Assembly: GCA_001942045.1 (NCBI GenBank)
Contig: MSTD01000056.1
Coordinates: forward strand, 1 to 32,399
Source of the DNA: Mycolicibacterium porcinum
GTDB taxonomy: Bacteria; Actinomycetota; Actinomycetes; Mycobacteriales; Mycobacteriaceae
Reading direction: 5' to 3'
Length of the DNA stretch: 32,399 nt
Shown here: positions 1-9,205 of the stretch, one piece after another
Layout: each line of letters starts with the position of its first letter
How positions within the stretch are numbered: position 1 is the stretch's first letter
The notes under the pieces: model-generated
The model's input: the letters and a program-made list of their open reading frames with translations, nothing else
What the model was told of the DNA's origin: nothing
The model's database searches: none
Position numbers and translations under genes: made by a program

Positions 1-399
1 GTGGTGGGCGGCGTCGTGTTGATGCGCCCGGCAGGCGAGGTTCCCTCGACCCGGGTCAGCCTGGGCCAGATCACGGTGTCACCGCCGCGCGGCGATGTCG
101 GCCTGTCCGAAGCCCAGATCCTGGGCCTGCTGTCAAAGCCGCCTGACCTGGGTCCGCTGACCGATCGCGTCCGCCGCACCGCGTGCCTCACCGCGCTGGG
201 ATACCCGGCCGAGGTCCGGATTCTGGGTGCTCAGCCCGTCGAAGTAGCGGGTCGGCGCGGGGTGCTGGTCGTGATGCCCCCGAACGGAGCCGGCACACCC
301 GGATCCGTCGTCGCGGTGGTGGTCGCCGCCGACTGCGACGCCGGTCGCCCCGGGTCCCTGGCCCAGACCGTGGTCGAACGCCCGGCCGGACGTCCGTAG
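1..399 (+). CDS. rsmA: C-terminal part of anti-sigma-M factor RsmA (5' end outside the window)
   Basis: The frame is open from base 1 and ends with TAG at 397-399, so only the last 132 codons are present and the initiator lies to the left. The visible part is a globular domain rich in Ala, Val and Gly. It contains a segment (LGPLTDRVRRTACLTALGYP) followed by alternating hydrophobic strands, and no membrane segment. I identify it by position: in M. tuberculosis sigM, Rv3912 (rsmA) and trxB2 are consecutive, and Rv3912 encodes the membrane-anchored anti-sigma factor that holds SigM inactive. The part seen here would be its extracytoplasmic C-terminal domain. The family call rests on synteny and remembered similarity; the SigM-binding domain cannot be seen. 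Confidence 0.72.
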   Translation: MVGGVVLMRPAGEVPSTRVSLGQITVSPPRGDVGLSEAQILGLLSKPPDLGPLTDRVRRTACLTALGYPAEVRILGAQPVEVAGRRGVLVVMPPNGAGTPGSVVAVVVAADCDAGRPGSLAQTVVERPAGRP

Positions 400-419
400 T
401 CTGTCCTACGAACTCACCT

Positions 420-447
420 GGGAACACATCCGGCCTAGGCTGACGTT
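420..447 (+). promoter_or_regulatory. Candidate SigH-type promoter for trxB-trxC
   Basis: GGGAACA lies at 420-426 and CGTT at 444-447, separated by 17 bases. This fits the mycobacterial SigH consensus (gGGAAYA, 16-17 bases, cGTT). The trxB start follows 33 bases after the -10 element, with a GAAAGG ribosome site between them. In M. tuberculosis the trxB2-trxC pair is a known member of the SigH oxidative/heat-stress regulon. The match is by eye and no transcript start is known here. Confidence 0.6.
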
Positions 448-480
448 GCAACCCGTGCCGAGTACGGCAGAAAGGCTTAC

Positions 481-1416
481 ATGTCCAACTCAGCGACGGT
501 CCACGACGTCATCATCATCGGTTCCGGCCCGGCCGGATACACGGCGGCGATCTATGCCGCCCGCGCCCAGCTCAAGCCGCTGGTGTTCGAGGGCACCCAG
601 TTCGGTGGCGCGCTGATGACCACCACCGAGGTGGAGAACTACCCGGGATTCCGCGAGGGCATCACCGGGCCCGAGCTGATGGACGAGATGCGGGAGCAGG
701 CGCTGCGCTTCGGCGCGGATCTGCGCATGGAAGACGTCGACGCCGTGGACCTCGCCGGCCCGGTGAAATCCGTCACCGTCGGCGACGAGACCCACCAGGC
801 CCGGTCCGTGATCCTGGCGATGGGTGCCGCGGCCCGGCACCTGGGCGTCCCCGGCGAGGAAGCGTTGACCGGCATGGGTGTGAGCACCTGCGCCACCTGC
901 GACGGGTTCTTCTTCCGCGATGAGGACATCATCGTGGTCGGCGGCGGCGATTCGGCGATGGAGGAAGCGACGTTCCTCACCCGGTTCGCCAAGTCGGTCA
1001 CCCTGATCCACCGCCGTGACGAGTTCCGGGCCTCCAAGATCATGCTGGAGCGGGCCCGCGCCAACGAGAAGATCACCTTCCTCACCAACACCGAGATCAC
1101 CCAGATCGAGGGCGATCCGAAGGTGACCGGTGTTCGGCTTCGCGACACCGTCACCGGTGAGGAGTCCAAGCTCGACGTCACCGGCGTGTTCGTCGCGATC
1201 GGTCACGACCCGCGCTCGGAACTGGTGCGCGGGCAGATCGATCTCGATGACGAGGGTTATGTGAAGGTCGTCGGCCGTACCACCGCCACCTCGCTCGACG
1301 GCGTATTCGCCGCGGGTGACCTCGTCGACCACACCTACCGCCAGGCGATCACCGCTGCGGGCAGTGGCTGTTCGGCGGCGATCGACACCGAGCGTTGGCT
1401 CGCCGAAAACGACTGA
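481..1416 (+). CDS. trxB: Thioredoxin reductase TrxB
   Basis: This is a cytosolic FAD flavoenzyme that passes electrons from NADPH to thioredoxin. The 311 residues match the low-molecular-weight bacterial class. Landmarks are the FAD dinucleotide loop GSGPAG (14-19), the redox pair CATC (C137/C140) followed by DGFFF, the NADPH-binding loop GGGDSAM (154-160), and the C-terminal FAD motif FAAGD. The ATG start is preceded by a GAAAGG ribosome site at about 470. Its thioredoxin partner starts 33 bases downstream, so the two form an operon, probably driven by the SigH-like promoter upstream. In mycobacteria, which lack glutathione, this system is a main route of cytosolic disulfide reduction. The M. 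tuberculosis equivalent is trxB2 (Rv3913). Confidence 0.97.
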   Translation: MSNSATVHDVIIIGSGPAGYTAAIYAARAQLKPLVFEGTQFGGALMTTTEVENYPGFREGITGPELMDEMREQALRFGADLRMEDVDAVDLAGPVKSVTVGDETHQARSVILAMGAAARHLGVPGEEALTGMGVSTCATCDGFFFRDEDIIVVGGGDSAMEEATFLTRFAKSVTLIHRRDEFRASKIMLERARANEKITFLTNTEITQIEGDPKVTGVRLRDTVTGEESKLDVTGVFVAIGHDPRSELVRGQIDLDDEGYVKVVGRTTATSLDGVFAAGDLVDHTYRQAITAAGSGCSAAIDTERWLAEND

Positions 1417-1449
1417 TACCAACAGATTTCGACCTGACAGGAGAGTTCC

Positions 1450-1782
1450 ATGAGTGCGGACAGCGCGACAGTAACGGTCACCGACGATTCGTTCTCCACC
1501 GACGTCCTGACCAGCAGCACCCCGGTGCTGGTTGATTTCTGGGCCACCTGGTGCGGGCCGTGCAAGATGGTCGCCCCGGTGCTGGAGGAGATCGCCGGCG
1601 AGAAGGCCGGCGAGTTGCGGGTCGCCAAGATCGATGTCGACGCCAACCCCGCCACCGCCCGCGACTTCCAGGTGGTGTCCATCCCGACAATGATCCTTTT
1701 CAAGGACGGTCAGCCGGTCAAGCGCATCGTCGGCGCCAAGGGCAAGGCCGCACTGCTGCGGGAACTCGCCGACGCGCTCTGA
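1450..1782 (+). CDS. trxC: Thioredoxin TrxC
   Basis: This is a small cytosolic disulfide reductase that takes electrons from TrxB and reduces protein disulfides. At 110 residues it is a single thioredoxin fold. The active-site motif WCGPC (C35/C38) sits in the context DFWATWCGPCK. The cis-proline is in the segment SIPTMILF, and the usual helix closes the C-terminus. A strong AGGAGAG ribosome site ends about five bases before the ATG. It is the second gene of the trxB-trxC operon, and its place before cwlM matches Rv3914 of M. tuberculosis. All expected catalytic residues are present. Confidence 0.97.
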   Translation: MSADSATVTVTDDSFSTDVLTSSTPVLVDFWATWCGPCKMVAPVLEEIAGEKAGELRVAKIDVDANPATARDFQVVSIPTMILFKDGQPVKRIVGAKGKAALLRELADAL

Positions 1783-1893
1783 CATCACTCACACCCCGGA
1801 TACGCCTGGCGTTTTCCGGTATGTGGCCGAAATCTGAGACAATGCTGGCTAGCTAGTCCGGCAGACGGCCGGAGACCAGCATGGAGGGGCCGA

Positions 1894-3087
1894 ATGTCGA
1901 GTCTGCGTCGCGGTGACCGTGGCGGAGCAGTCACCGAGATCCGGGCAGCGTTGGCCGCACTAGGCCTGATCGACAATCCGGACGCCGACCTGAGCACCGG
2001 TAGACATGTTGCGCTCGACGCGTTCGATGACGAGCTCGACAGCGCCGTCCGGGCGTTTCAGCAGCACCGCGGCCTGCTGGTCGACGGAATCGTCGGGGAG
2101 GCCACATATCGCGCCTTGCGTGAGGCCTCCTACCGGCTCGGTGCCCGTACGCTGACCCATCAGTTCGGTGCGCCCATGTATGGCGACGACGTGGCAACCC
2201 TGCAGGCCCGCCTGCAGGACCTCGGCTTCTACACCGGCATGGTGGATGGCCATTTCGGCCTGCAGACCCACAACGCGTTGTCCTCGTATCAGCGCGAGTA
2301 CGGGCTCTACCCCGACGGCATCTGCGGCCCGGAAACGTTGCGCTCGTTGTATTTCCTGGGTTCCCGGGTGACCGGCGGCTCGCCGCACGCGATTCGCGAA
2401 GAGGAGCTGGTGCGCCGCTCCGGTCCGCAACTGTCGGGTAAGCACGTCATCATCGACCCGGGCCGCGGCGGCGCCGACCACGGCATGATCATGAACGGGC
2501 CGGACGGGCCGATCAGCGAAGCAGACATCCTGTGGGACTTGGCAAGTCGGCTAGAAGGCCGGATGACTGCGATCGGCATGGAGACGTTCATCTCGCGGCC
2601 GGCCAACCGCAGTCCCATGGATCCCGAACGGGCCGCCACCGCCAACCGGGTCGGCGCCGATCTGATGATCAGCCTGCGGTGCGAGAGCCAACGCTCCCCC
2701 GCCGCTAACGGGGTGGCCTCGTTCCACTTCGGCAACTCCCACGGTTCGGTGTCCACCATCGGCCGCAATCTTTCCGACTTCATTCAACGAGAAGTCGTGG
2801 CCCGCACCGGACTACGCGATTGTCGGTCGCATGCCCGGACCTGGGACCTGTTACGCCTGACCCGGATGCCCACCGTCCAGGTCGACATCGGGTACATCAC
2901 CAATCCGCACGACCGCGGGCTGCTGCTGTCCACCCAGACCCGCGACGCCATCGCCGAAGGCATCCTGGCTGCGGTCAAACGGCTGTATCTACTGGGCAAG
3001 AACGACCGTCCCACAGGGACTTTCACCTTTGCCGAGTTGTTGGCGCATGAGTTGTCGGTCGAACAACAGGCGGGGCGCGGCGCGTAA
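1894..3087 (+). CDS. cwlM: CwlM, amidase-fold regulator of peptidoglycan precursor synthesis
   Basis: The protein has 397 residues. Two peptidoglycan-binding-type repeats come first (about 10-75, with AVRAFQQHRGLLVDGIVGEATYRAL, and about 85-155). An Amidase_3 domain follows from about 180, with IDPGRGG and SLRCE. There is no signal peptide, consistent with its known cytoplasmic role: CwlM phosphorylated by PknB stimulates MurA, the first enzyme of peptidoglycan precursor synthesis. Three threonines at 374, 376 and 378, in PTGTFTF near the C-terminus, lie where the PknB phosphosite is reported in M. smegmatis (T374). The ATG is preceded by GGAGGGG. pknB is encoded at the other end of this window. 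Close similarity to Rv3915 makes the call firm; the regulatory role is taken from the family. Confidence 0.95.
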   Translation: MSSLRRGDRGGAVTEIRAALAALGLIDNPDADLSTGRHVALDAFDDELDSAVRAFQQHRGLLVDGIVGEATYRALREASYRLGARTLTHQFGAPMYGDDVATLQARLQDLGFYTGMVDGHFGLQTHNALSSYQREYGLYPDGICGPETLRSLYFLGSRVTGGSPHAIREEELVRRSGPQLSGKHVIIDPGRGGADHGMIMNGPDGPISEADILWDLASRLEGRMTAIGMETFISRPANRSPMDPERAATANRVGADLMISLRCESQRSPAANGVASFHFGNSHGSVSTIGRNLSDFIQREVVARTGLRDCRSHARTWDLLRLTRMPTVQVDIGYITNPHDRGLLLSTQTRDAIAEGILAAVKRLYLLGKNDRPTGTFTFAELLAHELSVEQQAGRGA

Positions 3088-3102
3088 GCGCCGATCCAGC
3101 CC

Positions 3103-3150
3103 GAGCGCGTGAGCGCCGGTTGCGCTTGAGCGCGTGAGCGCTGGTTGCGC
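3103..3150. repeat. Two near-identical 23-bp direct repeats after cwlM
   Basis: Bases 3103-3125 and 3128-3150 are identical except for one C/T difference. Each reads GAGCGCGTGAGCGC followed by a GGTTGCGC-type end, with two bases between the copies. A looser relative (GCGCGTAAGCGCC) lies just before, at about 3080, and a truncated one (GCGTGA) just after. The array fills the gap between the convergent genes cwlM and the GH1 gene. The inner GCGC palindromes could fold, so it may help end transcription, but there is no clear U-tract. Confidence 0.6.
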
Positions 3151-3158
3151 GCGTGAAA

Positions 3159-4541
3159 TCACCGTAATTCGGCGAGTGGCCCGTTCGGGTCGAGCGGTGC
3201 ACAGCTGTCCTCACCGACGGTCGTCGAGCAGTGGGCTGCGGGGATCACCGGCCGGTATCCGGGCGTGGTTCCGCCGTCACGCGTGATCTGTGTGTAGGTG
3301 CCCACCGCATCGGTAGGCACGCGTTTCAGCGCCGGATCTCCAAGGGCGTCCACGGTGTAGAGACCGAAACGTGGCCGGTAGCTTCCCCATTCGTAGTTGT
3401 CGAGCAGCGACCAGTAGTTGTAGCCGATGATCGGGATGCCGTCGGCCTTGGCTCGTTGCAGCCAGAAAACAGTGTCGGAAAGATGCTCCGACCGTGTCAC
3501 TCCATCGGAACGTGGCTTGCCGTTGTCGGTCACCATCCCGTTTTCGACGACGTAGATGGGTAGGCCCGGATACCGCTCGGCATACTGACGCGCCACATAG
3601 TAAATGTCCTCGGGTTGCAGCTTGGTGTTCCAGCGGGCTGTCAGGCTCTGCCCGGAAGCCGGATTGTCCTGCGCGGTCCCGGTGTAGTAGTCGAATCCGA
3701 GGTAGTCGAGATTGTCCTTGACCCGGTCGAAGAACGATGTGTCGATACCCTTGACGCCCAGTCCGGCGAACTGTGCCAGCACGTCCGGCGGGATGTACGC
3801 CTCGTTGGTGGTGACCTTGGCGTCCGGATCGGCCTCGTGCGCTGCGCGATAGACGGCGCGGTGCGCGTCCACCACCCGATCGAGCAACGTTTCGAACTGA
3901 TCGGGCCGGATGGCACCTGTGCGGAGCTCCATCGCCCCGAACACCAGCGGTTCGTTGATGCTGACCCACAGCACACCTTGTCCCGCATAACGTTTGGTGA
4001 TCGCAGCGGCGAACTCCTCGAACGCCGCCACGTTGTTCATGAACCCACCGCGATCGGCGACCCACCCTGGGTAGACCCAGTGCATCAGCGTGATCATCGG
4101 CGTCATGCCGTTCTTGCGCAGCGTCGCGACCACGTCGTCGTAGTAAGCCAGCTCCTTCTCGTCCCACTTGCCCGGTTCGGGCATCACCCGTGCCCATTCC
4201 AGACCGAAGCGGAAGGTGTTGACGCCCATGGCATGCGCGTTGGCGATGTCCTCCTGATAGCGATGCCGGAAGTCATCCGCCTGCTGGTACGGCTCGACCG
4301 CACCTGCTCCGAGCGGATCAGCGTCAGGATTGGCGGGCTTGCCGGCGGCGCGGTCGACGTACCGGCTCCAGTTGCTGTCGGGCGCAGCGCCCTCCACCTG
4401 GTAGCCGGCCGTCGCCGTGCCCCAGTAGAAGCTGCGGTCCCAGCTCGATGTTTTCTCGGCCTGCTCCTGGCGCGAGCCGCAGCCGGAAGTGCCCATCATG
4501 ACGACGAGCGCTGACGCCAACACCACCTTGGTCCACTGCAT
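3159..4541 (-). CDS. GH1-family glycosidase (beta-glucosidase-like) with a lipoprotein-type signal
   Basis: This 460-residue protein begins with a hydrophobic signal ending GTSGC (C21), a plausible though not canonical lipobox (Thr at -3), so an exported lipoprotein is likely. From residue 34 it is a glycoside hydrolase family 1 barrel, with FYWGTATAGYQVEGA at the start, the acid/base motif INEP (E197), the nucleophile motif VENG (E333), and the substrate-site motif DNYEW (381-385). GH1 enzymes hydrolyse beta-glucosides or related glycosides with retention; the substrate here cannot be told. A roughly 25-residue tail with two cysteines follows the barrel. I chose the ATG at 4539-4541 because the signal begins there; longer versions would run into the regulator gene. 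It lies 40 bp downstream of, and on the same strand as, a TetR gene, probably its controller. M. tuberculosis has neither gene at this position. Confidence 0.9.
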   Translation of the reverse strand: MQWTKVVLASALVVMMGTSGCGSRQEQAEKTSSWDRSFYWGTATAGYQVEGAAPDSNWSRYVDRAAGKPANPDADPLGAGAVEPYQQADDFRHRYQEDIANAHAMGVNTFRFGLEWARVMPEPGKWDEKELAYYDDVVATLRKNGMTPMITLMHWVYPGWVADRGGFMNNVAAFEEFAAAITKRYAGQGVLWVSINEPLVFGAMELRTGAIRPDQFETLLDRVVDAHRAVYRAAHEADPDAKVTTNEAYIPPDVLAQFAGLGVKGIDTSFFDRVKDNLDYLGFDYYTGTAQDNPASGQSLTARWNTKLQPEDIYYVARQYAERYPGLPIYVVENGMVTDNGKPRSDGVTRSEHLSDTVFWLQRAKADGIPIIGYNYWSLLDNYEWGSYRPRFGLYTVDALGDPALKRVPTDAVGTYTQITRDGGTTPGYRPVIPAAHCSTTVGEDSCAPLDPNGPLAELR

Positions 4542-4581
4542 ACAGAAACCATACACTGCACTGTTTTGTTGAGGTGACCCG

Positions 4582-5163
4582 TCAGGCGAGCAGTTTCTGC
4601 CACACCTTCCTGACGTGGGCGCCCATGTCGATCGAGGGATCGGACATCCACTGGATCTGGATGCCATCAGCCGCGGAAATCAATGCGGCAGCGGCGAATT
4701 CGGCGTCAACGTGCGCGGGTACGGTCCCGTCTGCCTGCCGCCGTGCGACGTGATCAGCGACAACCCCGCGCATCCATTCGTAGCGGGTGCGAAGGTACTC
4801 CGCAGCCGGATGCGTCGGGTCGATCGCAGCGGCGGCTGCCAACGACAGATACACCGTCCCCGACCCGGGCTTGCTCGCCTTGTCCACCATGGCCAGCGCC
4901 AACGCCTCCCCTGGATCGGCATCGTCACCCGAATTCCGGTACCACTCCTCGAATTTCGCGTCGCCATCACGCTGGATCTCGGTGAGTAGGAGATCGCGGG
5001 TCGGGAAGTAGTGCATCAGGCCCGCCAGGCTGATTCCGGCTTCCTTCGCGATCACCCGCATCGACGCGCCGGCCTCGCCATCGCGTTCCAGTACCGCGAG
5101 TGCGGCCACCTTGATTTCCGCGCGCTTGGTCTCACCCTTGGCGTACCGCCGTACCGCTGGCAT
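4582..5163 (-). CDS. TetR-family transcriptional regulator
   Basis: This 193-residue protein has an N-terminal helix-turn-helix of the TetR type at about residues 25-55 (MRVIAKEAGISLAGLMHYFPTRDLLL). An all-helical C-terminal domain follows, as expected for ligand binding and dimerisation. The C-terminal part (YEWMRGVVADHV ... IQIQWM) is typical of TetR proteins. The ATG at 5161-5163 was chosen; a GTG two codons upstream is equally possible, and neither has a strong ribosome site. It is the upstream partner of the GH1 gene, with 40 bases between them, so the likely job is control of that glycosidase and of itself. No operator is proven. Confidence 0.88.
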   Translation of the reverse strand: MPAVRRYAKGETKRAEIKVAALAVLERDGEAGASMRVIAKEAGISLAGLMHYFPTRDLLLTEIQRDGDAKFEEWYRNSGDDADPGEALALAMVDKASKPGSGTVYLSLAAAAAIDPTHPAAEYLRTRYEWMRGVVADHVARRQADGTVPAHVDAEFAAAALISAADGIQIQWMSDPSIDMGAHVRKVWQKLLA

Positions 5164-5276
5164 GAGCACAGGCTATGACTTCAACCCGGTCACGCGGTGT
5201 CCGGGCTTGGTTGCCGAGCCTGAAGTAGCCGGATCGTTGCCACCGCAGTCGTCAACATTGGTGTCGCACAGCGCTT

Positions 5277-6110
5277 TCAGCTTCCGAACCCGGCTGATGA
5301 CATACCCGCGCCAATGGGCGCTTCGATCCGTGCGCTCTCCAGCAGCCGTTCGAGCGCGGCCTCGACCTCGGCCTTCCAGCCGAGTCCCTTGTCGAGTTCC
5401 AGGCGCAGCCGTGGGAAGTACGGATGCGGCGCCACCACCGTGAAACCGACGTCTTCGAGAAAGTCGGAGGTCAGCATGCACTCGTCAACCGAACAGTCCC
5501 CCAGCACCGCCACCACCGGGGCCAACTCGTCGGGAAGCTTTCCGCTGTCGATCATCTCGGTGACGGCCGCGGTGTAGCCGAACGCTTCCAGTGCCCGCAC
5601 GCCGCGACGCACCAGGTCATTGACCACCGCGGCCAGCAGACTCTGCGAAAGCAGCTCGCGATCATCGGGGCACTCCACCCCGACCGCAGTCAACAGAATC
5701 GCGTCGGCGCTCACCGGAGCGGTGGGGAACAGCCGGGCCCGCGGCACCGCACCCGGAGGTGCGTAGAACGCGAACCCCAGACACGGATCGTCGATGACGG
5801 CCGGGGGTGTCCAGTCGTCCGCTCCCGGCACATCAACGCCAGCTAAACTGGCGCGCTTCACCACATCGACGTCGGCGCCGGCACTGGACTCACCTTCTGG
5901 GCTGTCCGGGTGGGCGGTCACCGCGAGCTGACCGCACGACCCCCACTCCAGCATCACCATCGAGAGCCAGGCTTCTTTTTCGAATTCGGGGTCCGTCAGA
6001 TGATCGTCACCCACCGTGGACGGGTCGACCTCCCAGAACACACACCGCCGCGCATGCTTGGGCAGCTGCTCGAAGCCCTCGAGCCGAAGCGGCGTGATTC
6101 GTGCTGTCAC
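5277..6110 (-). CDS. Rv3916c-like protein, possible GNAT-type acetyltransferase
   Basis: This 277-residue protein is soluble, with no signal or membrane segment. Its position, next to parB and on the same strand, matches Rv3916c of M. tuberculosis. Related mycobacterial proteins are sometimes annotated as GNAT acetyltransferases. I can see an alternating strand/helix pattern in the middle (PCLGFAFYAPPGAVPRARLF ... SADAILLTAVGV) and the tail segment FLEDVGFTVVAPHPYFPRLRLEL, which resembles the end of a GNAT fold. A clear acetyl-CoA loop (Q/RxxGxG/A) is not obvious, so the activity is unproven. The start is GTG, with AGGGA six to ten bases upstream. It is separated from parB by 222 bases that hold no gene I can see. 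Confidence 0.75.
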   Translation of the reverse strand: MTARITPLRLEGFEQLPKHARRCVFWEVDPSTVGDDHLTDPEFEKEAWLSMVMLEWGSCGQLAVTAHPDSPEGESSAGADVDVVKRASLAGVDVPGADDWTPPAVIDDPCLGFAFYAPPGAVPRARLFPTAPVSADAILLTAVGVECPDDRELLSQSLLAAVVNDLVRRGVRALEAFGYTAAVTEMIDSGKLPDELAPVVAVLGDCSVDECMLTSDFLEDVGFTVVAPHPYFPRLRLELDKGLGWKAEVEAALERLLESARIEAPIGAGMSSAGFGS

Positions 6111-6332
6111 TGAGGTCCCTGGCTTTCACACGGTGTGCGTGGCTGCCCCTCAAGAATAGGAGAGTCCACCGAAGTCGGCCCACTGCGCCCCGAAAATGCC
6201 ATCGAGCTCCGCCTCCGAAGTGAAATGCTATGCCGCACAAATGGTTTGCGCTATGTGGTGCTCGTGACTTCAGGTGCTGATCACCGTTGTGTCACAGTGA
6301 CGGAACAACCTGGTGTCCTTGGTCGTGGGTTT

Positions 6333-7373
6333 TCAGTGCTCTTCCGCGCTCATGATCTCGACAATCCGCTGCAGATCGTCGACCGACCCGAACTCGACCA
6401 CAATCTTGCCTTTTCGTTTGCCGAGGCTCACCGTCACCCGGGTGTCGAACGCTGACGAGAGCCGTTCAGCAACATCCTGGAGGCCGGGCATCTGGATGGG
6501 CTTACGACGCGGCGCGGGCGGTGCGGTGTTGCCTTCGCGATTGGCCAGCGTCACGGCTTCCTCGGTGGCTCGCACCGACATTCCTTCGGCGACGATCCGG
6601 GCCGCCAGCTCCTCCTGCTTCTCCGCTCCCCCTTCAAGCGCGAGCAGGGCCCGGGCGTGACCCGCGGACAGCACACCCGCCGCCACTCGGCGCTGAACAG
6701 CGATCGGCAGGCGGAGCAACCGGATCATGTTCGAGATCAGCGGCCGGGAGCGACCGATCCGGGCGGCCAGTTCATCGTGGGTGACCTCGAACTCGTCGAG
6801 CAGCTGTTGGTAGGCCGCGGCCTCTTCCAGCGGGTTGAGCTGTACCCGGTGAATGTTCTCGAGCAGCGCGTCCCGCAGCATGCTGTCATCGCCGGTCTCC
6901 CGGACGATCGCGGGGATGGTCTCCAAACCGGCCTGCTGAGCGGCCCGCCAGCGCCGCTCCCCCATCACCAGCTGATAGCGGGCCTCACCGTTCTCCTCGA
7001 CAGCGCGGACGACGATCGGCTGCATCAATCCGAACTCACGGATGGAGTGCACCAGCTCGTTGAGCGCCTCTTCGTCGAACACCTGACGGGGCTGGCGCGG
7101 ATTCGGCTGGATCAGGCTGGGATCGATCTCGCGGTATGTAGCACCGACATCGCCGGCGAGGACCGGCTCCTGTCCGTCGGGCGCGGTGGATGTCGTGACC
7201 GAAGCCGGTGTATCCCCGTCGCCCGGCGTCGCCGACGGGCCGAGCAGAACGTCCGCTGCATTGGCCCCGATCCTGGGGCTCAGGGCATCGGTGCCGTCCT
7301 CAGCGGGACCGGTCGGAATGAGGGCTGCCAATCCCCTGCCCAGGCCACTCCGCTTCCGTGCCGGCTGATTCAT
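6333..7373 (-). CDS. parB: Chromosome-partitioning protein ParB
   Basis: ParB binds parS near the origin, spreads along DNA as a CTP-dependent clamp, and is moved by ParA so that new origins separate. The 346 residues show an N-terminal ParA-contacting segment ([13 protein letters not shown], 8-20), a linker, the ParB/Srx CTPase domain (from about 80) with the arginine motif GERRWR (138-143), and a helix-turn-helix at about 196-220 ([20 protein letters not shown]). A lysine-rich C-terminal dimerisation domain ends the protein. The gene starts 68 bases after parA stops. Three parS sites lie 1-2 kb upstream in parA and rsmG. Homologue of Rv3917c. Confidence 0.97.
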   Translation of the reverse strand: MNQPARKRSGLGRGLAALIPTGPAEDGTDALSPRIGANAADVLLGPSATPGDGDTPASVTTSTAPDGQEPVLAGDVGATYREIDPSLIQPNPRQPRQVFDEEALNELVHSIREFGLMQPIVVRAVEENGEARYQLVMGERRWRAAQQAGLETIPAIVRETGDDSMLRDALLENIHRVQLNPLEEAAAYQQLLDEFEVTHDELAARIGRSRPLISNMIRLLRLPIAVQRRVAAGVLSAGHARALLALEGGAEKQEELAARIVAEGMSVRATEEAVTLANREGNTAPPAPRRKPIQMPGLQDVAERLSSAFDTRVTVSLGKRKGKIVVEFGSVDDLQRIVEIMSAEEH

Positions 7374-7441
7374 GGTCGTCTCCTGCTCATTGCTGCCGTC
7401 CGCTGTCTGCTGTTGTCGGGTTACTGATCTACTGCGCGTGT

Positions 7442-8428
7442 TTACTGCCCGCGGGGCGGTGCCCCACGCTCTGCGATCTCGCGGCTCGCGTCGAGATAGC
7501 TCAACGCACCGCGAGATCCCGGATCGTAATCGAGGATCGTCATGCCGTAACCGGGGGCTTCCGATACCTTCACGCTCCGCGGGATGACCGTGCGCAACAC
7601 CTTGTCCCCGAAGTGCTCACGCACATCCTCCGCGACCTGATCTGCCAGCTTGGTCCGCCCGTCGTACATCGTCAGTATCACCGTGGACACCGACAGCTCC
7701 GGGTTCAGATGCGCCTTCACCATTTCGATGTTGCGCAGCAGCTGTCCCACACCTTCCAGCGCGTAGTACTCACACTGGATCGGGATCAACACCTCGGGCG
7801 CGGCCACCAACGCGTTGATGGTCAGCAGACCGAGGGACGGCGGGCAGTCGATGAACACGTAGTCGAAGTTGTGGTTGGCCAGAGCGGCGAGCGCCGCCCG
7901 GAGCCGCCCTTCGCGCGCCACCATGCTGACCAACTCGATCTCGGCGCCGGCCAGATCGATTGTGGCGGGAATGCAGAACAACCGATCGCTGTGCGGACTC
8001 TGCTGCAGCGCCTCCTCCACCGGGATGTCTCCGATGAGGACCTCGTACGACGACGGGGTTCCGGGGCGATGCTCGATACCGAGCGCCGTGCTGGCATTGC
8101 CCTGCGGATCGAGGTCGATCACCAGCGTCCGCAATCCCTGCAGGGCGAGCGCGGCGGCGACGTTCACGGCGGTGGTCGTCTTGCCGACGCCGCCCTTTTG
8201 ATTCGCGATCGTGAACACACGTTGGCGCGCCGGTCGGGGCAGCTGCCCGTGCGAGGTGTGGAGCACCCGCGTCGCCTGCTCCGCCTCCGCCGCTATCGGG
8301 GTGTCCATGCTGGCGTCGGTCGACCACGCGGTGTCGCCGGTGCTCTTCCATGTTTCACGTGAAACCGTTTCACGTGAAACGGCGGGCGTAGCATCCGCGC
8401 CGGCGGTTGCCTGCCGATCAGAACCCAT
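7442..8428 (-). CDS. parA: Chromosome-partitioning ATPase ParA
   Basis: This is a deviant-Walker ATPase that binds DNA nonspecifically and drives ParB-parS origin complexes apart; in mycobacteria it also contacts the polar protein Wag31. From the start chosen here it has 328 residues. The Walker A motif is KGGVGKTT (78-85), followed by VIDLDPQGN (A') and [12 protein letters not shown] (Walker B). A poorly conserved N-terminal tail of about 70 residues contains [10 protein letters not shown] (17-26), encoded by two tandem parS sites. The ATG at 8426-8428 was chosen because AGGAG lies six bases upstream. An ATG two codons earlier overlaps the rsmG stop but has the ribosome site abutting it. Confidence 0.95.
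   Translation of the reverse strand: MGSDRQATAGADATPAVSRETVSRETWKSTGDTAWSTDASMDTPIAAEAEQATRVLHTSHGQLPRPARQRVFTIANQKGGVGKTTTAVNVAAALALQGLRTLVIDLDPQGNASTALGIEHRPGTPSSYEVLIGDIPVEEALQQSPHSDRLFCIPATIDLAGAEIELVSMVAREGRLRAALAALANHNFDYVFIDCPPSLGLLTINALVAAPEVLIPIQCEYYALEGVGQLLRNIEMVKAHLNPELSVSTVILTMYDGRTKLADQVAEDVREHFGDKVLRTVIPRSVKVSEAPGYGMTILDYDPGSRGALSYLDASREIAERGAPPRGQ
8351..8381. promoter_or_regulatory. Tandem pair of parS sites inside parA
   Basis: Two copies of the palindrome GTTTCACGTGAAAC lie at 8352-8365 and 8367-8380, with one base between them (15-bp period). The 16-mers are TGTTTCACGTGAAACC and CGTTTCACGTGAAACG, against the near-universal bacterial consensus TGTTTCACGTGAAACA. They are ParB-binding sites. 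They lie about 5.6 kb from oriC inside the 5' part of parA. Confidence 0.96.
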
Positions 8429-8430
8429 CC

Positions 8431-9159
<729 letters not shown>

Positions 9160-9205
9160 CTACGGCACCGTCGCCGCAAACGAACTACACCCTTGTAACT
9201 AAAAC

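Noticed and set aside
4542..4581. Possible operator in the 40-base TetR-GH1 interval (TGCA-ended imperfect palindrome)
   Set aside because: Arms pair poorly beyond TGCA; there is not enough symmetry to call an operator.
6291..6301. GTCACAGTGAC palindrome between parB and the Rv3916c-like gene
   Set aside because: A short 11-bp palindrome downstream of one gene and far from a start; could easily occur by chance.
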